This document shows, one piece after another, positions 6,751 through 12,985 of a DNA stretch of 15,906 nucleotides (its first letter is position 1; each line of letters opens with the position of its first letter). The DNA comes from CALRBF01 sp041164045 (GTDB lineage Bacteria > Patescibacteriota > Minisyncoccia > SW-4-49-11): positions 1 to 15,906 of the forward strand of contig JBEAQD010000017.1 in the NCBI GenBank assembly GCA_041164045.1. The letters run 5' to 3'. The translations under genes and the position numbers were made by a program. The notes beneath the pieces are model-generated. The model had not been told where the DNA came from, did no database searches, and was given only the letters and a program-made list of their open reading frames with translations.

Positions 6751-6833
6751 CAATTACTATCCAATTTACTATTATTAGTCTAGTAATGTATATAATCCCT
6801 TTTGTAGACGATAACCTCATCTCATACATACTC

Positions 6834-6862
6834 TTCACAAAATGATATATCTATGCTATAAT
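6834..6862 (+). promoter_or_regulatory. rplK-rplA promoter
   Basis: TTCACA (6834-6839), a 17-bp spacer and TATAAT (6857-6862), with a TG extension at 6854-6855, make a strong promoter just outside the inverted-repeat element. The leader would be about 30 nt. A second TATAAT at 6875-6880 is an alternative -10 without a good -35. Confidence 0.75.
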
Positions 6863-6898
6863 TAGATTTGATTATATAATTTATAGGGAATAGAGAAT

Positions 6899-7324
6899 AT
6901 GAGTAAGCCAATTAAATCAGTAGTTAAGCTGCAAGTTAAAGGAGGTCAAGCTAATCCAGCTCCACCAGTTGGAACCGCGTTAGGACCCCATGGAATTAAG
7001 TTACAAGAGTTTTGTATCAAGTTCAATGATGCTACTAGAGAGCAAATGGGAGAGATAATTCCAGTAGAGGTAATTATTTATGAGGATAGAACATTTGATT
7101 TTGTTCTCAAAATCTCACCAGTCTCAGCTCTTATCAAAAAAGAGTTAAAATTAGACAAGGGTTCTGCTACTCCTAATAAGGCAAAAGTTGGTAAATTGAC
7201 CAAAGCTCAAGTTACAGCTATTGCTGAGAAAAAGTTACCAGATTTGAATGCCTTCAATCTAGAAGCTGCTATGAAAATAGTAGAGGGGACAGCCCGTTCA
7301 ATGGGTATAGAAATAACAGAGTAG
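6899..7324 (+). CDS. rplK: Large ribosomal subunit protein uL11
   Basis: This 141-residue protein of the GTPase-associated centre binds 23S rRNA with its C-terminal domain and contacts elongation factors with its N-terminal domain. The N-terminal signature KLQVKGGQANPAPPVGTALGPHG (about 10-32) and the C-terminal EAAMKIVEGTARSMGIEI are canonical, and the length is normal. A weak GGGA about 10 bases before the ATG may serve as a ribosome-binding site. Unlike the common arrangement, no secE or nusG precedes it and no rplJ-rplL follows rplA. Confidence 0.97.
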   Translation: MSKPIKSVVKLQVKGGQANPAPPVGTALGPHGIKLQEFCIKFNDATREQMGEIIPVEVIIYEDRTFDFVLKISPVSALIKKELKLDKGSATPNKAKVGKLTKAQVTAIAEKKLPDLNAFNLEAAMKIVEGTARSMGIEITE

Positions 7325-7374
7325 GAGAGTATTATTTTTATAATATTCGTTAGTACTACATAATTAGAATTATT

Positions 7375-8055
7375 ATGAGATCCAAATCATATCGCAACAT
7401 TTTAGAAAAAGTAGATCGTACCAAAGTATATCCACTTACAGAAGCAATAGAATTAGTTTTGAGTCTTTCTAGAGCAAAATTTACTGAAAGTGTTGATGTA
7501 CATATTAAAGCTAATCTAAAAGGTACCAAAGGACCACAGTCAGTTCGAGGAGCTATTATATTCAATAAACCAGTAGCTAAAGGTAAAACAGTCTTGGTCT
7601 TGACAGAAGATGAAGCTACATTAAAACAAGCTCAAGCTGCTGGTGCAGATAGAGTTGGAGGTAAAGAAATTATTGATGAGATCAAGCAAGCTGGTGGAAT
7701 TGACTATGATGTAATTATTGCTACTACTGATTTTATGAGATTTGTAGCTCCGGTAGCTAAAATTTTAGGACCTAAGGGATTAATGCCATCTCCTAAAAAT
7801 GGTACAGTTACTGATGATGTAGAAAGAGTAGTACAAGAATTCAAAGCAGGAAAAGCTGAGTTTAGAATGGATAAAACAGGTGTAATCCATCAAGCTGTTG
7901 GAAATGTTACTTTCACTGCTGAGGAATTAGAAAAAAATATCCGAGATTTTGTGTCTGAAGTGCAAAAGCATCAACCAGAAAAAGTAAAGGGAGAATTTGT
8001 AAAAAATATTTATATCTCTCTGACTCAAAGTCCATCTATTAAAGTTAAATTATAG
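7375..8055 (+). CDS. rplA: Large ribosomal subunit protein uL1
   Basis: This 226-residue protein of the L1 stalk is nearly full length; the usual basic N-terminal few residues are shortened. Conserved stretches are KSYRNILEKVDRTKVYPLTEAIEL at the start, GPKGLMPSPKNGTVT (132-146) and the C-terminal NIYISLTQSPSIKVKL. It follows rplK by 50 bp and no Shine-Dalgarno is seen. A TATAAT at 7339-7344 in the gap could be a secondary promoter but lacks a clear -35. A strong terminator ends the transcript. In E. coli uL1 represses its own operon through a leader site; the leader here is too short to show one. Confidence 0.96.
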   Translation: MRSKSYRNILEKVDRTKVYPLTEAIELVLSLSRAKFTESVDVHIKANLKGTKGPQSVRGAIIFNKPVAKGKTVLVLTEDEATLKQAQAAGADRVGGKEIIDEIKQAGGIDYDVIIATTDFMRFVAPVAKILGPKGLMPSPKNGTVTDDVERVVQEFKAGKAEFRMDKTGVIHQAVGNVTFTAEELEKNIRDFVSEVQKHQPEKVKGEFVKNIYISLTQSPSIKVKL

Positions 8056-8076
8056 TTTAAACTTATAATTTGAATC

Positions 8077-8113
8077 ATACAAAAAAGAGCCTATTATAGG
8101 CTCTTTTTTGTAT
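8077..8113 (+). terminator. Rho-independent terminator after rplA
   Basis: A perfect 17-bp inverted repeat has arms 8077-8093 and 8097-8113 around a TTA loop. The core is AAAAAAGAGCC/GGCTCTTTTTT, so an A-tract precedes and a T-tract follows the GC-rich stem. The symmetry means it could also stop transcription from the other strand. It lies 21 bp after the rplA stop. Confidence 0.93.
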
Positions 8114-8115
8114 AT

Positions 8116-8124
8116 TGGGGATAA
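8116..8124 (-). promoter_or_regulatory. Near-consensus DnaA box upstream of nrdA
   Basis: TGGGGATAA on the plus strand is TTATCCCCA on the minus strand, one mismatch from the DnaA consensus TTATCCACA. It shares the flanking GGATAACTAT with the perfect box at 8193-8201. The weight of this site rests on its partner. Confidence 0.35.
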
Positions 8125-8192
8125 CTATATAATCTATATAATTTTCGAAAGTATGTAATATAGAGTGCTTGGGAAGTGTGCGGGGCGATTAT

Positions 8193-8201
8193 TGTGGATA
8201 A
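8193..8201 (-). promoter_or_regulatory. Consensus DnaA box upstream of nrdA
   Basis: TGTGGATAA is the exact reverse complement of the DnaA box TTATCCACA. It lies 77 bp upstream of the nrdA -35. In E. coli, DnaA boxes at the nrdAB promoter tie deoxynucleotide synthesis to replication. Similar control here is plausible but unproven, since a 9-mer match can arise by chance. Confidence 0.5.
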
Positions 8202-8252
8202 CTATTGATAAAATATTTTTAAGAAATAGTCTATAGTGGCTAAATTAGGCTT

Positions 8253-8276
8253 TTTAATACTATATATAGTATTAAA
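8253..8276. promoter_or_regulatory. NrdR-box-like palindrome at the nrdA promoter
   Basis: A perfect 24-bp palindrome has the half TTTAATACTATA. Its central 16 bp (8257-8272), ATACTATATATAGTAT, keep the CTATATATAG core of the known NrdR consensus (acaCwAtATaTwGtgt). It ends 2 bp before the -35 element. NrdR normally uses two boxes spaced by whole helical turns. The only candidate partner, 8224-8239 (33 bp upstream), is a degenerate half-match. Confidence 0.6.
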
Positions 8277-8277
8277 G

Positions 8278-8306
8278 TTGTATATCTAGAATAATTTTGA
8301 TATAAT
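8278..8306 (+). promoter_or_regulatory. nrdAB promoter
   Basis: TTGTAT (8278-8283), a 17-bp spacer and TATAAT (8301-8306), with TG at 8298-8299, form the predicted promoter. The start would be near 8313, leaving a leader of about 38 nt without a Shine-Dalgarno. The palindrome directly upstream suits regulation by nucleotide level. Confidence 0.65.
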
Positions 8307-8350
8307 AATTTTACCGCTCATAATAATAGATAAATATAATATATACTGAT

Positions 8351-11230
8351 ATGGCAGTCACACAAATCACCAAAAGAGATGGGTCCGTAGTTCCTTTTAA
8401 TCAAGCTAAAATCTGGAAAGCAATTAGTAAGGCTTTCTTGGATGTAAAACAAAATTTTACTGCTGAGGAGGCAAAGCAAGTAGATGGAGTTACAGAGTCT
8501 GTGGTACAAGCTTTAGATGAACAATTCATAGATAATTATCCTACAGTTGAAATTGTACAGGATATTGTAGAGAAGAAATTAATGGAGAGAGGATTCTATG
8601 ATATTGCTAAGGGATATATTTTATACCGTAAAGCTCATGATGATGCTCGCAGAGAAGAACAGGCTAAATTGGAAGGTGCTCACCCTACTCTCAAAGTTCG
8701 TAAGGCTTCAGGAGAAGTGGTATCCTTTAATCGTTATAATATAACTAAAACTATATCATATCATATCAAAGGTTTAGAAAATGACATTGATATGAATCTA
8801 ATTATCTCCGGTATTGAGAATAGTATCTATGATGGGATGACTACTAAGGAAATCTCTCAAATTATGATTATGACTGTTAGGTCATATATTGATAGAGATC
8901 CTGCTTATTCAGTATTAGCAGCTAGATTGCTTCTTAATTCTATTTATGAAAATGTCATTAGTGAGGATTTAGATTATGAGAATCTAGACAGTCTATATCA
9001 AAACTCTTTTGTGAATAATGTTAAATCTGCGGTAGAAGCTGGGTTATTGAGTCAAGATATGCTTGATTACAATCTAGAATGGTTAGCTAGTAAAATCAAG
9101 CCAGAAAGAGATAATTTGTTCAAATTCCTAGGTATACAGACTTTGTATGATAGATACTTTATCAAAGATCCTATTACCAAAAAAATGTTTGATACTCCAC
9201 AGGGATTTTGGATGAGAGTTGCTATGGGACTAGCTTTAGTAGAAAATCCTGAGGTAAGAGAGCAGAAAGCGGTTGATTTTTATGAAATTATGTCTCAGAT
9301 GTATTTTGTGCCATCTACTCCAACTTTATTCCATGCAGGAACTAATCATCCGCAATTATCTTCTTGTTATCTCAATACTGTAGAAGATGATTTACATCAT
9401 ATCTTCAAAGTTATCGGGGATAATGCTCAGATGTCAAAATGGTCTGGTGGAATCGGAACTGACTTTACTAATCTTAGAGGAATTGGGGCTTTGATTAAAG
9501 GAACTGGTGTTGAAAGTCAAGGTATAGTGCCTTTTTTGAAAATTGCTAATGATACTACTGCAGCTATTAATCGTAGTGGTAAAAGACGAGGAGCCGCTGT
9601 GGTATATTTGGAGACTTGGCATATAGATATTGAGGATTTCTTAGAATTAAGGAAGAATACAGGGGATGAAAGGAGAAGAACTCATGATATGAATACTGCT
9701 AACTGGATTCCAGATTTATTTATGGAAAGAGTTAGACAAGATGAAGATTGGACATTATTCTCTCCGGATGAGACTCCAGATTTGCATCATATTTATGGAC
9801 AGGAATTCAATATAGCCTATAAAAATTATGAGCGATTAGCTGATGAGGGTAAAATTAGATTATTCAAAAGAATGAAGGCCAAAGATCTCTGGCGCAAAAT
9901 GATTACTATGCTTTATGAGACTGGACATCCTTGGATTACTTTCAAAGATCCTTCTAATATCCGTTCCCCTCAGGATCATACTGGAGTAGTACATAATTCT
10001 AATCTCTGTACTGAAATTACACTCAATAATTCAGCTGAGGAGACAGCAGTTTGTAATCTTGGGTCTCTTAATCTAAAATATTTTGTAAAAAATGGAGCTT
10101 TTGACCAAGAGTTAGTCTCAAGAGTAGTGCCAATTGCTATTAGAATGTTAGATAATGTAGTTGATATTAATTTTTATCCTACTAAAGAGGGAGAAGTTTC
10201 CAATAAAAGACATCGTCCAATTGGACTTGGGATAATGGGGTATCATGATGCTTTATATCAATTAGATATTAATTTTGATTCTGAGAAGGCAGTAGAATTT
10301 GCTGACTCATCTATGGAAGTCATTTCATATTATGCTATTTTAGCTTCTAGTCAATTAGCTCAAGAAAAAGGAGCCTATGAGAGTTTCAAAGGATCTAAAT
10401 GGGATAGAGGTTTATTACCAGTAGATACTATTCAACTGTTAGAACAAGCTCGTGAAATGCAAATTCCGGTTAATAGAACAGAGAGACTAGATTGGTCAGT
10501 AGTCAGAGAATCCATCAAAAAATATGGTATGAGAAATTCCAATACTATGGCTATTGCTCCTACCTCTAATTTAGCTAATATAACTGATGCGATACCAGCA
10601 AATGAGCCAATTTATAAGAATCTTTATGTAAAATCTAATCAAGCCGGAGACTTCACAGTTATCAACTCCTATTTAATAGAAGATTTGAAAAAAATTGGTT
10701 TATGGACTCCAGCTATTGCTGAAAGAGTAAAATACTTTGATGGTTCTATTGCTCAGATTACTGAAATCCCAGCTAATTTGAGAGACAAATATAAAGAAGT
10801 CTTTGAAATTGACCCAAAATGGTTAGTTAAAGCTGCTGCCTATAGAGGTAAATGGATGGATCAAAGTCAATCACTGAATATTTTTTATCGAGGAGTGTCA
10901 GGAAAAGAAATTGCAGATGTATATATGTATGCTTGGGAAATGGGGGTTAAAACTACTTATTATCTAAGAACTTTAGCCATCTCACAGGTAGAAAAAGCTA
11001 CTGTCAATGTTAATCAGTTTGGAACTACTCATAGAAGAGATTTTAGCCAAAACCCAGTCAATGCTAGCTCAGATAATTCTATGAATGCTGTTAGCTCACA
11101 GTCAACGGAGACTAAAGTCACAGAACCTGTACAGACTACTCATCAAAATACAGAAAGTCTACCTCCTCAACCACCAAAGTCTAATATATTTGCAGTGATA
11201 GAGGGTCAGATTTGTGAATCTTGTCAATAA
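8351..11230 (+). CDS. nrdA: Class I ribonucleotide reductase, large (alpha) subunit
   Basis: The enzyme reduces ribonucleoside diphosphates to deoxyribonucleotides, together with NrdB. The 959 residues begin with two ATP-cone domains (about 4-100 and 113-202), which sense ATP/dATP. Active-site residues are all visible: Cys339 (SSCYL) and Cys568 (AVCNLG) as the redox pair, Asn551, Cys553 and Glu555 (NLCTEI), and the radical-transfer pair Tyr870-Tyr871 (TTYYLRT). A Ser/Thr/Pro-rich linker (about 905-945) leads to the C-terminal shuttle cysteines Cys955 and Cys958 (CESC). A double cone resembles the chlamydial alpha subunit. No intein is present. nrdB follows after 27 bp. Regulation is suggested by DnaA boxes and a NrdR-like palindrome. 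Confidence 0.96.
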   Translation: MAVTQITKRDGSVVPFNQAKIWKAISKAFLDVKQNFTAEEAKQVDGVTESVVQALDEQFIDNYPTVEIVQDIVEKKLMERGFYDIAKGYILYRKAHDDARREEQAKLEGAHPTLKVRKASGEVVSFNRYNITKTISYHIKGLENDIDMNLIISGIENSIYDGMTTKEISQIMIMTVRSYIDRDPAYSVLAARLLLNSIYENVISEDLDYENLDSLYQNSFVNNVKSAVEAGLLSQDMLDYNLEWLASKIKPERDNLFKFLGIQTLYDRYFIKDPITKKMFDTPQGFWMRVAMGLALVENPEVREQKAVDFYEIMSQMYFVPSTPTLFHAGTNHPQLSSCYLNTVEDDLHHIFKVIGDNAQMSKWSGGIGTDFTNLRGIGALIKGTGVESQGIVPFLKIANDTTAAINRSGKRRGAAVVYLETWHIDIEDFLELRKNTGDERRRTHDMNTANWIPDLFMERVRQDEDWTLFSPDETPDLHHIYGQEFNIAYKNYERLADEGKIRLFKRMKAKDLWRKMITMLYETGHPWITFKDPSNIRSPQDHTGVVHNSNLCTEITLNNSAEETAVCNLGSLNLKYFVKNGAFDQELVSRVVPIAIRMLDNVVDINFYPTKEGEVSNKRHRPIGLGIMGYHDALYQLDINFDSEKAVEFADSSMEVISYYAILASSQLAQEKGAYESFKGSKWDRGLLPVDTIQLLEQAREMQIPVNRTERLDWSVVRESIKKYGMRNSNTMAIAPTSNLANITDAIPANEPIYKNLYVKSNQAGDFTVINSYLIEDLKKIGLWTPAIAERVKYFDGSIAQITEIPANLRDKYKEVFEIDPKWLVKAAAYRGKWMDQSQSLNIFYRGVSGKEIADVYMYAWEMGVKTTYYLRTLAISQVEKATVNVNQFGTTHRRDFSQNPVNASSDNSMNAVSSQSTETKVTEPVQTTHQNTESLPPQPPKSNIFAVIEGQICESCQ

Positions 11231-11257
11231 AATTATCAAACTATAAATATTACTATT

Positions 11258-12292
11258 ATGCCTATTACACAAACAAATCAAAGAGTTAATATCAATGACA
11301 GAAGAGTTATTAATGGGAAAGATGCTGATGTGGTACAGCTACATCCAATGAAACATACTTTTGCTTGGGATGCTTATTTGACTGGGAACGCCAATCACTG
11401 GCTCCCAACTGAGATTGGAATGCAAATTGATGTAGAGCAGTGGAAGTCAAATAATATTTTGACTGAAGATGAGAGAATTGCTTTCAAAACTGTGTTGGGA
11501 TTTTTTACTACAGCTGATTCTCTAGCAGCTAATAATTTAGTTTTAGCAACTTATAAGCATATTACTTCTCCAGAAATTAGAATGTATCTTTTGAGGCAAG
11601 CTTATGAAGAGGCTATTCATACTCATGCATATCAATATATGGTAGAGAGTTTGGGGCTAAACGGTAGTGAAATCTTTAATATGTATCGTGAAGTTGAGAG
11701 TATTTATAATAAGGCGTCATTTTTCTTGTCATTTAATGAGGGAATTTTTGACCCTAATTTTAAAACAGGAACCTTTGCTTCTGACCAAAAATTCTTAGAA
11801 AATCTTTGTGTATTTTCATTAATTGTAGAGGGTATTTTCTTCTATAGTTCCTTTGCTGTAATTTTTGGATTTCAGAGACAAAATAAAATGCCGGGCAGTG
11901 CTGAGCAAATTCAATATATTATGAGAGACGAGTCTAATCACCTTAATTTTGGGGCTGATATGATTAATGCTATCAAACAAGAGCAGCCAGAACTATGGAC
12001 AGAAGAATTTCAAGCTCATATTACTGATTTGATCAAAGAGGCTGTGGGGCTTGAATATGAATTCGCTACCACTTGTTTTCCAAGAGGAATTATGGGTATT
12101 TCTCAAGATGGATTCAGACGATATATTGAATATATTGCCGATAGAAGATTGCAAAGAGTAGGGTTGCCAATTGTATATGGAACTGAAAATCCATTCACTT
12201 GGATGTCAGAATCAGTTGATTTGGCTAAAGAGAAAAATTTCTTTGAGACTAGAGTTATTGAATACCAAACTGGAGGAACTCTTGATTGGTAA
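11258..12292 (+). CDS. nrdB: Class I ribonucleotide reductase, small (beta) subunit, chlamydial-type sequence with Tyr radical site
   Basis: This 344-residue subunit generates the radical used by NrdA. All six metal ligands are found with E. coli R2 spacing: Asp87, Glu118, His121, Glu191, Glu225 and His228. The radical tyrosine is Tyr125 (EAIHTHAY). Asp224 and the C-terminal Tyr336 complete the transfer path, and GGTLDW is the tail that docks on NrdA. From memory, stretches such as EGIFFYS, FQRQNKM, RDESNHLNFG, ADRRLQR and NPFTWMSE closely follow the chlamydial class Ic subunit. That enzyme, however, has Glu and Phe where this one has Asp87 and Tyr125. A di-metal tyrosyl-radical enzyme is thus predicted. 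nrdI is absent. No Shine-Dalgarno is seen. Confidence 0.95.
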   Translation: MPITQTNQRVNINDRRVINGKDADVVQLHPMKHTFAWDAYLTGNANHWLPTEIGMQIDVEQWKSNNILTEDERIAFKTVLGFFTTADSLAANNLVLATYKHITSPEIRMYLLRQAYEEAIHTHAYQYMVESLGLNGSEIFNMYREVESIYNKASFFLSFNEGIFDPNFKTGTFASDQKFLENLCVFSLIVEGIFFYSSFAVIFGFQRQNKMPGSAEQIQYIMRDESNHLNFGADMINAIKQEQPELWTEEFQAHITDLIKEAVGLEYEFATTCFPRGIMGISQDGFRRYIEYIADRRLQRVGLPIVYGTENPFTWMSESVDLAKEKNFFETRVIEYQTGGTLDW

Positions 12293-12301
12293 ATAGAATT
12301 G

Positions 12302-12369
12302 CAACCGTCATCGTTCTATAACATAATTATTTGCAAAGGTATTTATTTTATAGTAGAATATGACGGTTG
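12302..12369 (+). terminator. Long imperfect hairpin after nrdB (possible terminator)
   Basis: CAACCGTCAT (12302-12311) pairs perfectly with ATGACGGTTG (12360-12369), and TTCTATAA inside pairs with TTATAG-AGAA with one bulge. A short TTTT follows. It could end the nrdAB transcript, but the loop is long for a classical terminator and contains a promoter-like sequence, so another role is possible. Confidence 0.45.
12331..12359 (+). promoter_or_regulatory. Candidate promoter of the orphan ORF
   Basis: TTGCAA (12331-12336), exactly 17 bp, then TAGAAT (12354-12359). It lies in the loop of the preceding inverted repeat. The transcript would start near 12366 and carry a leader of about 114 nt before the ATG at 12480. 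A separate TATAAT at 12377-12382 has no matching -35. Confidence 0.45.
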
Positions 12370-12435
12370 TTTTATATATAATAAAATAATGTTCTTGGCA
12401 ATGTGACTTTCATTTTATTATTAGATGGAAATCAG

Positions 12436-12467
12436 TTTGCCGGGAATATTGTTTTTATCCTGGCAGG
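12436..12467 (+). promoter_or_regulatory. Leader hairpin overlapping a Shine-Dalgarno
   Basis: TGCCGGGA (12438-12445) pairs with TCCTGGCA (12458-12465) through eight pairs (one G-U) around a 12-nt loop. Two more U-G pairs could extend it to 12467. The 3' side runs into AGGAG (12465-12469), which sits 10 nt before the ATG at 12480. An upstream GGCAA (12397-12401) could compete for TTGCC (12437-12441). This is a possible on/off arrangement, but the competing helix is only 5 bp. Confidence 0.4.
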
Positions 12468-12479
12468 AGTCCGATTACT

Positions 12480-12899
12480 ATGACGCTTCAAGGAATTATT
12501 ACAGGAGAAACTGCAGAAGACTTCGGTATATCAGCATCAACAACCTTTCACACCAATACCAATCCTGAAATTGGGCAGTGGGGGAAAATAATTGGTGAAG
12601 CAGTCTCTACTAATAATTCATTATCCACAAGATATAAATTAGAAGTTATCAAGGGATATGACTTTATCAGAGTAAATCTTAGAACTAGGCATAGTTGGAT
12701 TTTGATAAAAACCTTAATTATAATCAATATCAAACAGAAGACACCTTATAGTTATTACTCAAAATCTTCAAGTAATGTAAAAGAAATACTAATAATAATC
12801 AATGAATCCAATCAATTTGCGGGTACAAATAAAAGTCTGGCAGATGAATGTATAAATCAAGCTGTATGTAATTTTCTGAGAGATTATAGCTATAAGTAA
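12480..12899 (+). CDS. Hypothetical protein, 139 residues
   Basis: I do not recognise this protein. It starts MTLQGIITGETAEDFGISAS and has no clear catalytic motif, signal peptide or long membrane helix. Residues 74-84 (WILIKTLIIIN) and 102-107 (EILIII) are short hydrophobic strands. Two cysteines lie near the C-terminus (DECINQAVCNF). Support for a real gene is its position: candidate promoter, structured leader, AGGAG Shine-Dalgarno 10 nt before the ATG, and a terminator 14 bp after the stop. It is the only gene here with a strong Shine-Dalgarno, which suggests different control or a foreign origin. An in-frame stop at about 12387 bounds it upstream. A degraded gene remains possible. Confidence 0.45.
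   Translation: MTLQGIITGETAEDFGISASTTFHTNTNPEIGQWGKIIGEAVSTNNSLSTRYKLEVIKGYDFIRVNLRTRHSWILIKTLIIINIKQKTPYSYYSKSSSNVKEILIIINESNQFAGTNKSLADECINQAVCNFLRDYSYK
12621..12629 (+). promoter_or_regulatory. DnaA-box match inside the orphan ORF
   Basis: TTATCCACA is a perfect consensus 9-mer. It stands alone inside a reading frame, so it may be chance. It is listed because a second perfect copy lies before nrdA. Confidence 0.2.
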
Positions 12900-12913
12900 G
12901 CTACATCATTTAC

Positions 12914-12953
12914 AATCCGTAACTTCAAAGAAGATGCGGATTTTTTATTTTTT
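12914..12953 (+). terminator. Rho-independent terminator after the orphan ORF
   Basis: AATCCG (12914-12919) pairs with CGGATT (12937-12942), and inside them CTTC (12923-12926) pairs with GAAG (12930-12933) around AAA. A long T-rich run extends to 12953. It separates the orphan ORF from the helicase-nuclease gene. Confidence 0.75.
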
Positions 12954-12954
12954 A

Positions 12955-12963
12955 TGTTATAAT
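12955..12963 (+). promoter_or_regulatory. Extended -10 promoter of the helicase-nuclease gene
   Basis: TGTTATAAT (TG at 12955-12956, TATAAT at 12958-12963) is identical to the nine-base element before the SanA-like gene. No -35 is evident because that position lies in the terminator. The leader would be about 16 nt. Confidence 0.55.
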
Positions 12964-12985
12964 CAATATAAGATAAATTTTAATT

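Larger units (their letters stand above)
6563..6822. repeat. Compound inverted-repeat element (REPIN/MITE-like)
   Basis: This non-coding stretch fills most of the 353-bp gap between pyrG and rplK. Its outer ends (6563-6584 and 6802-6822) are imperfect inverted repeats of about 22 bp, matching at 18 positions with one indel. Inside are two hairpin-rich blocks, 6651-6689 and 6710-6750, arranged head to head. Each consists of two short hairpins followed by GGTGGAT pointing to the centre. The layout is that of a REP doublet (REPIN) or a small transposase-less element. It also places strong stem-loops where a pyrG terminator would be expected. No transposase or RAYT gene is in the window, so the mobility class is a guess. 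Confidence 0.6.

Noticed and set aside
6863..6898. A uL1 autoregulatory binding site in the rplK leader
   Set aside because: The predicted leader is only about 30 nt and shows no structure like the 23S L1-binding site.
8056..8350. A replication origin, because of DnaA boxes in an AT-rich gap
   Set aside because: Only one perfect and one near box are present, no dnaA or dnaN is nearby, and a promoter explanation fits better.
8351..11230. An intein in nrdA, suspected from the 959-residue length
   Set aside because: The extra length is explained by two ATP cones and a C-terminal linker; all catalytic motifs are continuous.
12388..12480. A frameshifted coding remnant (short open stretch reading DGNQFAGNIVFILAG) upstream of the orphan ORF
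   Set aside because: It is under 30 residues, has no start signal or recognisable family, and overlaps the hairpin leader; the repeat of NQFAG is kept only as a note.
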